NCBI GenBank assembly: GCA_023229605.1
Contig: JALNYY010000003.1
Coordinates: 47,984 to 111,983 of the forward strand
Origin: Methylobacter sp.
GTDB taxonomy: Bacteria; Pseudomonadota; Gammaproteobacteria; Methylococcales; Methylomonadaceae
Length of the DNA stretch: 64,000 nt
Direction of reading: 5' to 3'
The notes under the pieces are model-generated. The model saw nothing but the letters and a program-made list of their open reading frames with translations, searched no databases and had not been told where the DNA came from. The position numbers and the translations under genes were made by a program. Shown in pieces: positions 26,163-35,720 of this stretch. Numbering within the stretch: position 1 is the first letter of the stretch; each line of letters opens with the position of its first letter.

Positions 26163-27523
26163 AACACGCCGACCACGCACCGACAGAACCGACAAAACCC
26201 CTTTAGTCGGTTTAGTCAGTGCAGGGTATAGGCATTTTTTAAGAAAAACAGACTGAATTTAAAGCCGGTATTCCGGCAAGGAAAAAAACCAAATGACTAC
26301 CGATAATATTATTAAATTTCCATAGATAGGGGGCGATAGGGGGCGATACACCCGACAGCCCCGCGCTAATCATAAATTATGGGACGTGACAGGCTTTATG
26401 AGCAAGAGAGCCGAGTACAGGCAAGGACTTGCGGCGCTTTGTGAGCACGATATGACCGCAATAACTGAACGCAAAACGAACACGCAATCCAAGCACCCGA
26501 GCGGCTTACACTGGTAAAGTGAGCCGGAATAACTGAACGGTTATGAACAGTTATTAAACAAACGGAAATGCTCCACAATTCGTGGTGCGTGGGACAGGTT
26601 ATTGTGCAGACATGGCGCGAGCTGAAGATGAGCTTGGGACACTAAATTAGTCATATAAAAGAAACGCCAAAAGCAACAGCTAATCATAGCTACGGCGTGG
26701 CATGGAGCGGCAAAAGAAACAGCCAAACGCAACAAATAACGCAATGCTAAAAGTGGATTTTGCAACTAACCCCCCATGCAATAAGTTTTTATGTGGCAGT
26801 TTCCGCGCAGCTAATCGCAGAAGCTGTAAGGATTGAGACGGTATTTATTGCATTGTTTCCGCGCAGATTACCGCGCACCTATTACCATATTGAATTTTTA
26901 CAGTTAGTACGCACCTAAACACAGGCGCATCAAGGGCTTGAGTAGTGTTATTGGGGTTCTTGGTGCGCATAAATCAAGATTGTGAAAACAAACCCCATGA
27001 GATACAAAATAAAGGCCAGTTAATGCCGGTTTTTTAGCCGGGCGTACTCGTCTATCTTTGCAATAAAACTGCAATTTGTGGAAACCCCATGTAAGAGCTT
27101 TTGAATGTCAAAATGCGGCTTAAACTCAGGCACACCAAGCACCAACTTAAAGCCGACGTGATAACGTAACAATCAAGGCCGGGTAACGCCGGCTTTTTTG
27201 TGCTTACTGTCTGGGCCTTAGTAGCGTATAAGCCTTATTTATTTGGAGTTTTTTGGCGTCAGTTAGGCGGTAATTTGAGCCGTACTATATCGCCTGCAAT
27301 GTAACTTGATTGACGGCGTGTATATTAGAATCTTATATTATATCGTTCCCGCTCTGCGATAGCATCGGGCTGAAGTCCTCTTTTGAGGCCGTCATAGCTT
27401 AGAAATTGCAATCAACTATGATGTCTATATGCCCTGTATAATGTACTTATGCGGGGTTTTGCTTTTGCATTGACTGCAAACAAAGAGTCGTCAAGCGACC
27501 AAAGGACAATCTGGAGCACACCA
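26163..27523. other. Gene-poor stretch of the island, repeat-bearing
   Basis: About 1.36 kb without a convincing gene. Visible items: a 10-bp tandem repeat GATAGGGGGC at 26325-26344; a 12-bp direct repeat AATAACTGAACG at 26460-26471 and 26528-26539, the second copy forming an 8-bp stem with CAGTTATT; two degenerate 22-bp direct repeats starting GTTTCCGCGCAG at 26799 and 26855; a GCCGG/CCGGC hairpin near 26262; and a terminator at 27178. A 39-codon ORF (26398-26517) is weak. The stretch could hold a replication origin or non-coding RNA; no known RNA family is recognised. Confidence 0.5.
27178..27199 (+). terminator. Probable terminator hairpin
   Basis: GCCGG, six-base loop, CCGGC, then six Ts. 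A decayed sister sequence (AAGGCCAGTTAATGCCGG plus Ts) lies at about 27013-27035, so the unit is present twice 165 bases apart. Confidence 0.5.
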
Positions 27524-27832
27524 ATGAAAACAACAGAATTAATTATTAAATGCTATGCAAAGCAGGAAGAGGGTATTTGGGTTGCCGTTTGCTTAGATTT
27601 AGGACTGGCAGCACAAGGAAATTCATTTGATGAGTCAAAGCGCAAGCTAGAAGAGCAGATTGTTTTTTATGTTGATGAAGCTTTACAGGATAAAGAATAT
27701 GGTAGCCAGCTATTAAGCAGGAAAGCGCCACTATCTTCATGGGTAGAGTATTATTCCGCGTGGATTTTAACAATGCTATGCCATAAAGTAAGTATAAAAT
27801 TTGACGAAATAATGCCTCTACGCCCTGCATGA
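27524..27832 (+). CDS. HicB-like antitoxin
   Basis: A 102-residue protein from the ATG at 27524, which has GGAG eight bases upstream; an in-frame extension to 27449 is less likely. It shows the partial RNase-H-like HicB fold: EEGIWVAVCLDLGLAAQGNS followed by a helix ESKRKLEEQIVFYVDEAL. The C-terminal part has no clear ribbon-helix-helix or HTH, so autoregulation may differ from classic HicB. It overlaps the toxin gene by four bases. A TATAAT box at 27437-27442 could be its -10. The pair probably stabilises the element. Confidence 0.7.
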   Translation: MKTTELIIKCYAKQEEGIWVAVCLDLGLAAQGNSFDESKRKLEEQIVFYVDEALQDKEYGSQLLSRKAPLSSWVEYYSAWILTMLCHKVSIKFDEIMPLRPA

Positions 27833-28071
27833 GCGGAGAGCAGCCACCGATAACATGCAAGGAATTAAAATTGATTCTAACATATCTGGGTTTTGCATTT
27901 GAGACGCAAAGAGGGTCGCATGAACAATGGGTTCTTATTAAGGACGGAAAGAAATACAAAGTCACCGTTGACTGCCCTAAAGCTCCATTCTCGCAAACAC
28001 TTATAAAAAGCATGGCGGCTCAAGCCGGAAAGAATAAAAGAGACTTCTATAAAATACTAAAAAATCTTTAA
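27829..28071 (+). CDS. HicA-like mRNA interferase toxin
   Basis: An 80-residue basic protein of the HicA (YcfA) double-stranded-RNA-binding fold. The catalytic His is at residue 31 in RGSHEQWVL, preceded by the usual helix (KELKLILTYLGF) and followed by KVTVDCPK and a closing helix with IKSMAAQAG. HicA toxins cleave mRNA. The gene order is antitoxin then toxin, the reverse of E. coli hicAB. A strong terminator follows 23 bases after the stop. Confidence 0.8.
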   Translation: MSGEQPPITCKELKLILTYLGFAFETQRGSHEQWVLIKDGKKYKVTVDCPKAPFSQTLIKSMAAQAGKNKRDFYKILKNL

Positions 28072-28093
28072 CTAACGCAATGCGCATACCCAA

Positions 28094-28114
28094 ACCCGCT
28101 ACGGCGGGTTTTTT
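28094..28114 (+). terminator. Rho-independent terminator after hicA-like gene
   Basis: Perfect 6-bp stem ACCCGC/GCGGGT with TACG loop followed by TTTTTT. Confidence 0.8.
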
Positions 28115-28192
28115 ATTGCCTATATTTAATTAAGCATTGCGGCTGAGCTGCGCCTAAAATTCAGGCAAGTGTTGCGGTTGTTTTTTTAGAAG

Positions 28193-28214
28193 TGCGCCAA
28201 GAGTGCGCCACGGA
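28193..28214 (+). repeat. Two phased 11-bp repeats, probable integrase arm sites, right end
   Basis: TGCGCCAAGAG followed directly by TGCGCCACGGA, same orientation and same 11-bp step as the triple repeat at 20985-21017. It lies 53 bases inside the right attachment repeat. Confidence 0.6.
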
Positions 28215-28267
28215 GAAATTCTGGCATAAAAAAAGCACTTGGTTTTCACCTAAGCGCTTGATTTGTA

Positions 28268-28344
28268 TGGTGGCGATAGGTGGACTTGAACCACCGACCC
28301 CGGGGTTATGAATCCCGTGCTCTAACCAGCTGAGCTACATCGCC
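28268..28344 (-). tRNA. tRNA-Met (anticodon CAT)
   Basis: A 77-base tRNA on the minus strand from GGCGATGTAGCTCAG to the encoded CCA. The cloverleaf is visible: acceptor GGCGATG with TATCGCC (last pair G-T), D arm GCTC...GAGC, anticodon loop TTCATAA, and T arm GGTGG-TTCAAGT-CCACC. CAT could also be a tRNA-Ile2 read after lysidine modification; elongator Met is my preference. The 3' 49 bases are duplicated at 20822-20870 and are the attachment site (attR) of the integrated element, so the gene stays intact after integration. Confidence 0.92.
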
Positions 28345-28397
28345 ATTTGGACAGGTCTTTTGAAGAGCGGGAATTATAAATACCCGCTCTTGCTTTG

Positions 28398-29489
28398 TCA
28401 AACGTTGAATCTGAAATGCACGACGTCGCCGTCTTTAACGATATAATCTTTGCCTTCAAGCCGCCATTTTCCGGCGTCTTTCGCGCCTTGTTCACCTTTA
28501 TAATCGATGAAATCCTGATAGGCGATGACTTCGGCGCGAATAAAGCCTTTTTCAAAATCGCTGTGAATTACACCGGCCGCCTGGGGTGCTGTTGCGCCTA
28601 CAGGGATAGTCCAGGCCCTGACTTCTTTTACCCCCGCCGTAAAATAGGTAGCCAGGTTCAGCAGCTTGTATCCGGCTCTTACGACACGGTTTAAGCCGGG
28701 TTCTTCCAGTCCCAGGTCATCCAGGAATTCTTTCTTTTCTTCTTCGTCCAGTTGGGCTATTTCCGCCTCTATCGCCGCGCAGATCGGCACTACCATGGCG
28801 CCTTCCTTGTCGGCCAGCGCTCTCACTTTATCCAGTAACGGATTGTTCTCGAAACCGTCATCCTGAACGTTGGCAATGTACATGGCGGGCTTGAGGGTCA
28901 TTAAACACAGATCCTTAAACAGGGCTTTTTCATCCTCGGTTAAAGGCAAGGTTCGCACAGGTTCCCCTGCGTCCAATTGCTTGAAAACTTTTTCCAGCAC
29001 GTCTTTTTTTGCCTGCTCGTCTTTATTGCCGGTTCTGGCTGCTTTGCTCGCACGTAACAGGGCCTTTTCAACGGAAGCCATATCGGCCAACGCCAATTCC
29101 GTATTAATGACTTCGATGTCGGAGAGTGGATCAATTTTTCCGGCGACATGGATGACGTTGTCATCCTGAAAGCAGCGTACAACATGAGCTATTGCATCTG
29201 TTTCACGAATATTAGCTAAAAACTGGTTGCCTAAACCCTCGCCTTTTGATGCGCCCGCAACAAGGCCGGCGATGTCCACAAATTCAATCGTTGTCGGCAG
29301 TGTGCGCTCGGGTTTTACAATTTCCGCCAGCTTATCCATCCGGGGATCAGGCACGGGGACTACGCCTACATTCGGGTCGATGGTGCAGAAAGGGTAATTT
29401 TCAGCCGCGATTTTCGCACGGGTTAATGCATTAAATAAGGTTGATTTTCCAACATTGGGTAAACCGACGATTCCACAATACAGCGCCAT
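28398..29489 (-). CDS. ychF: Ribosome-binding ATPase YchF (Obg-like, OLA1 type)
   Basis: 363 residues, the usual YchF length. The N-terminal P-loop is [11 protein letters not shown] (residues 8-18), followed by the G2/G3 region [11 protein letters not shown] and [19 protein letters not shown]; the nucleotide-specificity segment is YIANVQDDG, the YchF type that favours ATP. A coiled-coil insertion lies near residues 130-200 and the C-terminal TGS domain ends in [13 protein letters not shown]. YchF binds ribosomes and responds to oxidative and stress signals. In many gammaproteobacteria pth is next to it; here the neighbour is the tRNA-Met and island instead. Confidence 0.95.
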   Translation of the reverse strand: MALYCGIVGLPNVGKSTLFNALTRAKIAAENYPFCTIDPNVGVVPVPDPRMDKLAEIVKPERTLPTTIEFVDIAGLVAGASKGEGLGNQFLANIRETDAIAHVVRCFQDDNVIHVAGKIDPLSDIEVINTELALADMASVEKALLRASKAARTGNKDEQAKKDVLEKVFKQLDAGEPVRTLPLTEDEKALFKDLCLMTLKPAMYIANVQDDGFENNPLLDKVRALADKEGAMVVPICAAIEAEIAQLDEEEKKEFLDDLGLEEPGLNRVVRAGYKLLNLATYFTAGVKEVRAWTIPVGATAPQAAGVIHSDFEKGFIRAEVIAYQDFIDYKGEQGAKDAGKWRLEGKDYIVKDGDVVHFRFNV

Positions 29490-29751
29490 AGAGTTCTCTG
29501 AGGTATTAAATAAGAAGTGAATGCAGCAAGATGATCAAGCCGAAACAAATCGGGGATTATACAAGCTATGGCTTTAATCTAAAAAACTAAAACAAATGAC
29601 TGGCGAGCAACTTGGCTGGAACTTCGCGTAATCCGTGTTATTGCTGGATCGGAGTTGTCGGATTTTTCTTCATGTTCTTTACGCTGTCCGTGGTAAATAA
29701 TCAAACAAATGGCTACACTAGTGTATTGCTTACACGCCAAGATAAAACTAC

Positions 29752-30831
29752 ATGCTGAAAAAGACGTCGCTTTACAATCTTCATCTTGAGTTGGGTGCCA
29801 AAATGGTGCCGTTTGCGGGTTACCTTATGCCGGTGCAATACGGCAAAGGTACGCTGCACGAACATCTGCACTGCCGCAGCCATGCCGGTTTTTTCGATAT
29901 TTCCCACATGGGGCAGTGCCTGATTTTGGGCGATGATGCGGTTCATGAAATTGGACAGCTGATAGTCAGCGACATTGCCGGGCTTAAACCCGGCGAGCAG
30001 AAATATACGGTGTTCACTAACAGCGATGGCGGGATTATCGACGACGTCGTCATTACCCGCATTGAGTCGGGCTTGATGATTATTGTGAATGCCGCCTGCA
30101 AAGACAAAGATTTTAAGTACTTTTATAGCCAGTTATCCGGCCGGTGTTGTTTTAATGAACTGACGGGGCAGGCTTTATTTGCCTTGCAAGGTCCTGCAGC
30201 CGCATCGGTCATGAAAAAATTTTCCGCACAAGCCGCTGAACTTTCCTTTATGCAAGCCTGTGGCACATATATCAACGGCATAAAATGTAACGTCAGCCGT
30301 AGCGGCTATACCGGCGAAGACGGCTTTGAAATTCTGGTGGGCAATAATTATGCGGAACAACTTGCCCGTCTGCTGCTGGCCGAGGACGATGTTGAGCCTA
30401 TAGGCCTGGCGGCCAGAGACACCTTGCGCATGGAAGCGGGTCTATGCCTGTACGGTCATGAAATCAATGAATCGATTACACCGGTAGAGGCAGGTCTCCA
30501 GTGGCTGATTAAAAAAGGCTATGACCAATTTCCCGGAGCCGACAAAATTCTGGCTCAGATGCAATATGGTTCAGAAAAAATCCGCGTCGGTTTGCTGGTC
30601 GATAGCAAAATACCGGTGCGGGAAGGGAGTGTAATTTGTAACGAAGCTATCGCCGTAGGCTATGTTACCAGCGGCGGTTTTTCTCCCAGTTTGGGTCGGC
30701 CGATTGCTATGGCGTTGCTAGACCCGTATACCGTTGAATTAGGCAACCCTCTATGCACGATGGTTCGTGACCACAGGATTACAGTTTCCGTGACTCCATT
30801 GCCTTTTGTTCCCCACCGCTACCTTAGATAA
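29752..30831 (+). CDS. gcvT: Glycine cleavage system aminomethyltransferase (T protein)
   Basis: 359 residues, near the usual 364. Family markers include GAKMVPFAGYLMPVQY at the N-terminus, the catalytic Asp in SDGGIIDDVVITR (about residue 97), SRSGYTGEDGFEI and the C-terminal barrel with GYVTSGGFSPSLG. The enzyme moves the aminomethyl group from lipoyl-H protein to tetrahydrofolate, releasing ammonia. It is followed after 36 bases by gcvP, but gcvH is not between them as in E. coli gcvTHP. No glycine riboswitch is visible in the 262-base upstream gap. Confidence 0.93.
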   Translation: MLKKTSLYNLHLELGAKMVPFAGYLMPVQYGKGTLHEHLHCRSHAGFFDISHMGQCLILGDDAVHEIGQLIVSDIAGLKPGEQKYTVFTNSDGGIIDDVVITRIESGLMIIVNAACKDKDFKYFYSQLSGRCCFNELTGQALFALQGPAAASVMKKFSAQAAELSFMQACGTYINGIKCNVSRSGYTGEDGFEILVGNNYAEQLARLLLAEDDVEPIGLAARDTLRMEAGLCLYGHEINESITPVEAGLQWLIKKGYDQFPGADKILAQMQYGSEKIRVGLLVDSKIPVREGSVICNEAIAVGYVTSGGFSPSLGRPIAMALLDPYTVELGNPLCTMVRDHRITVSVTPLPFVPHRYLR

Positions 30832-30867
30832 ACCTATTTTTTTCTAACTGCCGAGTAGGTACAAATT

Positions 30868-33762
30868 ATGACTTCATCTCGCCTCAGCTTGGCCCAACTG
30901 GAAATGCGCGGTAATTTTATCAACCGGCACATCGGCCCCAACCCCCAGCAAATCAAAGCGATGCTGACAGAGCTGGGCTTGAACGAGTTGGAAGATATTA
31001 TCGATGCAGCCATCCCGGCCAATATCCTGAATCATGAGCCGTTAAGGCTGACCGAAACGATCAGTGAACGCGCGGTGATCAAGCATCTGCGTAAAATGCG
31101 CGAACGCAATAAAGTGTTCACCTCGATGATCGGCATGGGTTATTACGACACTATTATGCCTGCGGTGATCAAGCGCAATGTGCTGGAAAACCCTGCCTGG
31201 TATACCGCATATACGCCTTACCAGGCCGAAGTCAGCCAGGGCCGGCTGGAAGCGTTGTTAACTTTTCAGCAGGTCATTATCGACCTGACCGGCATGGCGC
31301 TTGCCAACGCCTCGCTGCTTGATGAGGGTACGGCGGCGGCGGAAGCCATGGCGATGTCGCGGCGCTTATCCAAGAGCGCTGCCAACAGTATATTTGTTGA
31401 TCAGGACTGCCATCCTCAGACCATAGCGGTAATCAAGACCCGCGCCCGCTCCCTGGGTTATGACGTTATCGTCGGCGACCCTTATCTCGATCTGGAACGC
31501 TGTGATTTTTTCGCTTTGCTGGTGCAATATCCCGGCTGCAATGGTGAAATAAGAGACCTGGCGGCCGTCACCGCGATAGCCCAGGACAAATCGGCGTTGG
31601 TCACGGTCGCGGCGGATTTGTTGGCGCTGGTGTTGCTTAAACCGCCTGCCGAATTCGGCGTCGACATAGTGGTCGGCAATTCCCAGCGTTTTGGCGTGCC
31701 GATGGGTTACGGCGGTCCCCATGCCGCGTATTTTGCGACCAAGGACGAATACAAACGCTCGGTTCCCGGCCGCATTATCGGGGTGTCCAAGGACAGCCAC
31801 GGACAGCCGGCCTTGCGCATGGCGCTGCAAACCCGCGAGCAACATATCCGCCGGGACAAGGCCACCAGCAATATCTGCACATCTCAGGTGCTGTTGGCTG
31901 TGATCGCCGGATTTTATGCGGTTTATCACGGCCGGGAAGGCCTGCGGTTGATTGCAGGCCGGGTGCATCGTTACGCGCAAATTTTGGCGGCGGGCATTGC
32001 CCGGTTGGGGCATCAGGTGCTTAGCGAGTGTTATTTCGACACCTTGGTTATCAGCGCCCCGAACCGGGCAAAACGCATCGTAGCCCAGGCCACAGAAGCC
32101 AATATCAACCTGCGCGTTATCGATGCGGACCATATCGGCATTTCCCTGGATGAAACCACAACGCGGGAAAACTTGAGAGATGTCTGGCTGGTCTTTGCAT
32201 CCGCCACGGACGATCTGCCCGACATCAATGTGTTGGATGGTACAGTCGGCGAATGCATCCCGGACTCTTTGCTGCGGAGCGACCAAATCCTGCAACATCC
32301 GGTGTTCGACCGCTACCATTCCGAAACCGAAATGATGCGCTATATGCGAAGGCTGGCCAGACGCGATATAGCGCTGGATCGTTCGATGATACCGTTGGGG
32401 TCCTGCACGATGAAGCTTAATGCGGCGACAGAAATGCAGACCATTTCCTATTATGAATTCAATGCGCTGCACCCGTTCGCGCCGCTGGACCAGACCCACG
32501 GCTATCAGCAGATGTTTGCCGAGCTGGAAGATATGCTGTGCGACCTGACCGGCTTCGATGCTTTTTCTTTGCAGCCCAATGCCGGTTCCCAGGGTGAATA
32601 CACCGGCCTGCTGGTCATCCGCAAATACCATGAAGTCAGGGGCCAGCCGCAGCGCAACATCTGCCTGATACCCGCTTCCGCGCACGGCACCAACCCGGCC
32701 AGCGCGACGATGGCGGGGCTTAAGGTCGTGGTCGTCGCCTGCGATGAAAACGGCAACGTCAGCCTGGATGATTTGCGCGCGAAAACAGCCGAATATCAAG
32801 ATACCCTGGCTGCGTTGATGATTACTTATCCGTCCACGCACGGCGTGTTCGAGCAGGCGTTTCGGGAAATCTGCGACCTGGTCCACCGGCACGGCGGACA
32901 GGTTTACCTGGACGGCGCGAACTTCAATGCGCTGGTGGGTTTGAGCCGTCCCGGCAAGATCGGCGCCGATGTCGCTCATCTTAATCTGCATAAAACCTTC
33001 TGCATCCCGCATGGCGGCGGCGGTCCCGGCGTCGGCCCGATAGGCGTCGGCGCGCATCTGGCTCCGTTCCTGCCCGATCATCCGGTAGTCGAGGGCGTCA
33101 ATCCGGCCAAAGGCGAACACGGCACCATCGGCACGGTGTCCGCCGCGCCTTGGGGGTCGGCCAGCATCTACACCATTTCCTGGGCGTATATCGCGATGAT
33201 GGGCGCTGCCGGGTTAAAACGCGCGACCCTGACCGCGATCCTGAATGCCAATTACATCGCCAAACGCCTGGCGCCGCATTACCCGATTTTATACACCGGT
33301 AAAAACGGCTGGGTGGCGCATGAATGCATTATCGATTGCCATGTGTTTAAAAAGACCTGCAGCGTCACTGTCGAAGACATCGCCAAACGCCTGATCGATT
33401 ACGGCTTTCATGCGCCGACCGTGTCGTTTCCGGTCGCCGACACCTTGATGATAGAACCCACGGAAAGCGAAGATAAAGCTGAAATCGACCGTTTTTGCGC
33501 CGCATTAATCGCCATCCGTGAGGAAATCAAAGCCATAGAAACCGGCGCTGCCGACGCCGAAAACAACCTGCTGCATAATGCGCCGCATACCCACCGCTTG
33601 CTGCTGGAAAAATGGACGCTGCCTTACTCGAAACAGCAGGCGTTTTTTCCGACCGGCGACCAGCATGACGATAAATACTGGCCGCCGGTCGGGCGTATCG
33701 ATAATGTTTACGGCGACCGCCATGTGTTTTGCAGCTGTCCGCCTATGATGGATGATGAATAA
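30868..33762 (+). CDS. gcvP: Glycine dehydrogenase (decarboxylating), P protein
   Basis: 964 residues, the single-chain homodimeric type. Both halves are present: the N-terminal half with [26 protein letters not shown] and [16 protein letters not shown], and the C-terminal catalytic half with [20 protein letters not shown], and the PLP-binding Lys in [17 protein letters not shown]. It decarboxylates glycine and passes the aminomethyl group to lipoylated GcvH. It is probably co-transcribed with gcvT. In a C1-metabolising cell the pathway would link glycine to methylene-tetrahydrofolate. Confidence 0.96.
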   Translation: MTSSRLSLAQLEMRGNFINRHIGPNPQQIKAMLTELGLNELEDIIDAAIPANILNHEPLRLTETISERAVIKHLRKMRERNKVFTSMIGMGYYDTIMPAVIKRNVLENPAWYTAYTPYQAEVSQGRLEALLTFQQVIIDLTGMALANASLLDEGTAAAEAMAMSRRLSKSAANSIFVDQDCHPQTIAVIKTRARSLGYDVIVGDPYLDLERCDFFALLVQYPGCNGEIRDLAAVTAIAQDKSALVTVAADLLALVLLKPPAEFGVDIVVGNSQRFGVPMGYGGPHAAYFATKDEYKRSVPGRIIGVSKDSHGQPALRMALQTREQHIRRDKATSNICTSQVLLAVIAGFYAVYHGREGLRLIAGRVHRYAQILAAGIARLGHQVLSECYFDTLVISAPNRAKRIVAQATEANINLRVIDADHIGISLDETTTRENLRDVWLVFASATDDLPDINVLDGTVGECIPDSLLRSDQILQHPVFDRYHSETEMMRYMRRLARRDIALDRSMIPLGSCTMKLNAATEMQTISYYEFNALHPFAPLDQTHGYQQMFAELEDMLCDLTGFDAFSLQPNAGSQGEYTGLLVIRKYHEVRGQPQRNICLIPASAHGTNPASATMAGLKVVVVACDENGNVSLDDLRAKTAEYQDTLAALMITYPSTHGVFEQAFREICDLVHRHGGQVYLDGANFNALVGLSRPGKIGADVAHLNLHKTFCIPHGGGGPGVGPIGVGAHLAPFLPDHPVVEGVNPAKGEHGTIGTVSAAPWGSASIYTISWAYIAMMGAAGLKRATLTAILNANYIAKRLAPHYPILYTGKNGWVAHECIIDCHVFKKTCSVTVEDIAKRLIDYGFHAPTVSFPVADTLMIEPTESEDKAEIDRFCAALIAIREEIKAIETGAADAENNLLHNAPHTHRLLLEKWTLPYSKQQAFFPTGDQHDDKYWPPVGRIDNVYGDRHVFCSCPPMMDDE

Positions 33763-33791
33763 TCGCTCTGCCAATACTACTTAACTATTTA

Positions 33792-34229
33792 TCAAACCCG
33801 CAGCGGCGTAACTTTTCCGGCCGTGCGGTAATTCCGGTAATCTTCCACAACCTGGGCATGGTCGAATGCCAGTACAGCGGGAAGATTGTCGAAAGTAAAA
33901 ATGCCGAAATTCTTTGCATCATCGGCAGCTCGCGGCATTCCTACGGCTTCGGCAATATAGACGGCGGTGACGGTATGGTTGCGCGGGTCGCGTTCGGGAT
34001 TGGAGTAGAGTCCCAGTAAAGCCGTCAGGGTAATATCCAGACAGGTTTCTTCCTTGGCTTCACGAATAGCGGCTTGTTCTATGGTCTCTCCAATGTCCAC
34101 AAAACCGCCCGGTATCGCCCAGCCGTAAGGCGGATAGGCGCGTTCGATCAACACAAAGGGCCGGTCAGGCTGGTCGGACAACTCGATTAAAATATCGGCC
34201 GCCAATAAAGGGGTGACGGGTTTTGGCAT
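33792..34229 (-). CDS. Nudix hydrolase
   Basis: 145 residues from the ATG at 34229, which has AGGAG six bases upstream; the longer reading to 34262 lacks one. The Nudix box is complete: GGFVDIGETIEQAAIREAKE followed by E and T (G-x5-E-x7-REAxEE pattern) around residues 45-67, coordinating Mg2+. The family hydrolyses nucleoside diphosphates linked to other groups; the substrate cannot be told here. It is convergent with gcvP and lies 81 bases downstream of the DUF2288 gene on the same strand. Confidence 0.88.
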   Translation of the reverse strand: MPKPVTPLLAADILIELSDQPDRPFVLIERAYPPYGWAIPGGFVDIGETIEQAAIREAKEETCLDITLTALLGLYSNPERDPRNHTVTAVYIAEAVGMPRAADDAKNFGIFTFDNLPAVLAFDHAQVVEDYRNYRTAGKVTPLRV

Positions 34230-34310
34230 GTTATCTCCTGAAAGCCGGGTGTGAGTGGTCAAATTTGATAGAACTATCCTGCGGGCTTCACCGCCAACAA
34301 GCGCGGTGGT

Positions 34311-34610
34311 TTACTTCTGAACCAGTATCCAGGGTTTCACTACAACAGCCCAAACAACTGCATCTGTCTCAAGCCAGTCAATTGCCTGCTGGTCGGATAC
34401 CAGGGCAAGCTGATTGTTTTGCATCCATAACGCAACCTGATCTTTATTGTCGATCGAAAATTGGTAGGCCACATCGACTAAATCCAGGTCCGGGGCGACA
34501 AATACCGCCGAGCCGCTTGCAAAAAAGCGTTGTAATTCCTTCCAGGCAATTTGTGATGTTTCCAGATTTACTTTTTCTCTGGCGAGCTCACAACCGTTTG
34601 ATTCGTACAT
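34311..34610 (-). CDS. DUF2288 family protein
   Basis: 99 residues from the ATG at 34610, preceded by AAAGGA; the longer ORF start at 34649 is not supported. The family pattern is clear: ETSQIAWKELQRFFASGSAV, then PDLDLVDVAYQF, QVALWM and the C-terminal WAVVVKPWILVQ. Function is unknown; it is a small soluble protein widespread in gammaproteobacteria and cyanobacteria. Confidence 0.85.
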   Translation of the reverse strand: MYESNGCELAREKVNLETSQIAWKELQRFFASGSAVFVAPDLDLVDVAYQFSIDNKDQVALWMQNNQLALVSDQQAIDWLETDAVVWAVVVKPWILVQK

Positions 34611-34731
34611 TGTTTTTCCTTTATTGTGCGCCGGTAATGTGTTATTCACACATTTTGAATGGTGTCGTTATCAGGCCAGCTGTTATTCTATAGCCTGCGA
34701 TTATAAATTACTAAGTCAAGAGAGATAAATC

Positions 34732-35619
34732 ATGTCGTTTTTTGAGTCAATAACAAAGAAATCCAAGTTGAAAGCCGCTATCAAGCAAACAACGGAGGCG
34801 CGCAACAGTGAAGGGGGTAAGGCCGATCAGTTATTTAAAACAGTCTATCAGGATTACGCCGATGTCGTATCTAACGAACCGGTGATTGCGGAGGCTTTAT
34901 ATAACTGGGGATTTGCTTTGCTACATCAGGCGAGAACCAAGTCGAGCGAGCAGGCGGCCAAGCTTTATCAGGATGCCATTGCCAAATTCTCGTTTTGCCT
35001 GACTATTGAGCCCGCCTACCTTGGCGCGGCAATCGATGGCGGTGTCGCTTATATGGAATTGGCTCGGGTTAAGGCGGTTGACTCCAATGATAGTTTGTAT
35101 GGAAGAGCCAAAAACTATTTTGAAAAAGCTAATGCTATCCAGGCCGGATCGGCTTCTTATAATCTGGCTTGCATTTACGGTTTGCGGGGCGAAAAAGAGG
35201 CTTGCCTGAATGCGCTGGAAATAGCTAAAGGAAAGGGCAGTCTGCCGGTTCAGGCCGATATTCTTGCAGACCCTGATCTTGATGGCGTTAAAAATCAGGA
35301 CTGGTTCGTCGCCTTTATGGAGACTTTAAATAAAGAACCGGAAGAGGTTGCGCAAGTTAAGAAGGCAACTGTCGAGGATGCGGCAGCGAATGAAAAAATC
35401 GAAGTCGGTGCAGATGATATTGCGAAGAACCCGTTTGCCGCTGAAGCTCAAGCTGTTGTTGCCGATACAGAGGTAAACGAAAAAAATGAAGTTGTGCTTA
35501 AAGAGGACGAATCTGAAAGCATTATTGAACATAAAGCGCAGGCCGATGAAGACGGTTCTGTAAACGAAGAAACCGAAGTTGCAGTTGAAACTGATTTAGC
35601 AAAAGAAGAAGTTAAGTAA
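34732..35619 (+). CDS. TPR-repeat protein with long acidic tail
   Basis: 295 residues, no signal peptide. An AGAGAG ribosome-binding site precedes the ATG. Residues about 30-170 form TPR-like helix pairs (EALYNWGFALLHQARTK, AKLYQDAIAKFSFCLTIEP, ASYNLACIYGLRGEKEACLN), with LADPDLDGVKNQDWFVAFM capping the domain as in many TPR proteins. From about residue 200 the protein is a low-complexity tail rich in Glu, Val, Ala and Asp. It is probably a cytoplasmic scaffold; partner unknown. It is divergent from DUF2288. Confidence 0.7.
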   Translation: MSFFESITKKSKLKAAIKQTTEARNSEGGKADQLFKTVYQDYADVVSNEPVIAEALYNWGFALLHQARTKSSEQAAKLYQDAIAKFSFCLTIEPAYLGAAIDGGVAYMELARVKAVDSNDSLYGRAKNYFEKANAIQAGSASYNLACIYGLRGEKEACLNALEIAKGKGSLPVQADILADPDLDGVKNQDWFVAFMETLNKEPEEVAQVKKATVEDAAANEKIEVGADDIAKNPFAAEAQAVVADTEVNEKNEVVLKEDESESIIEHKAQADEDGSVNEETEVAVETDLAKEEVK

Positions 35620-35720
35620 TTTAGCCAGGTTCGGGGCAAACGGATTGTTTCATGTCCGTTGCGACATGTGCTAAAGAGTTAGAAGGCTTTAAGCGGCAAG
35701 ACCGATTCGCGCGTTATCGG

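Larger units (their letters stand above)
20822..28316. mobile_element. Integrative element in tRNA-Met, about 7.5 kb
   Basis: Bounded by the 49-bp direct repeats 20822-20870 and 28268-28316. Contents in order, all on the plus strand: tyrosine integrase, unknown 271-aa protein, excisionase-like protein, 86-aa protein, CHC2 zinc-finger primase part, TOPRIM-DUF3987 protein, a 1.36-kb gene-poor stretch, and a HicB/HicA-like pair. There are no structural phage, terminase, relaxase or type IV secretion genes, so the element would need a helper to move between cells. Most genes overlap or abut, pointing to few transcripts. Confidence 0.88.

Noticed and set aside
26398..26517. 39-codon ORF in the gene-poor island stretch
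   Set aside because: No good ribosome-binding site and no recognisable features; it could be a relic, so it is mentioned only in the stretch description.
27546..28013. 155-codon minus-strand frame over the hicB/hicA-like genes
   Set aside because: The plus-strand genes have ribosome-binding site, overlap and family motifs; the antisense frame has none.
29490..29751. Glycine riboswitch upstream of gcvT
   Set aside because: I looked for the paired aptamer core and a terminator and saw neither; only ordinary AT-rich sequence.
31366..33120. 584-codon open frame on the minus strand inside gcvP
   Set aside because: It is antisense to a fully conserved GcvP; the composition follows codon bias of the real gene and no domain or ribosome-binding site is visible.
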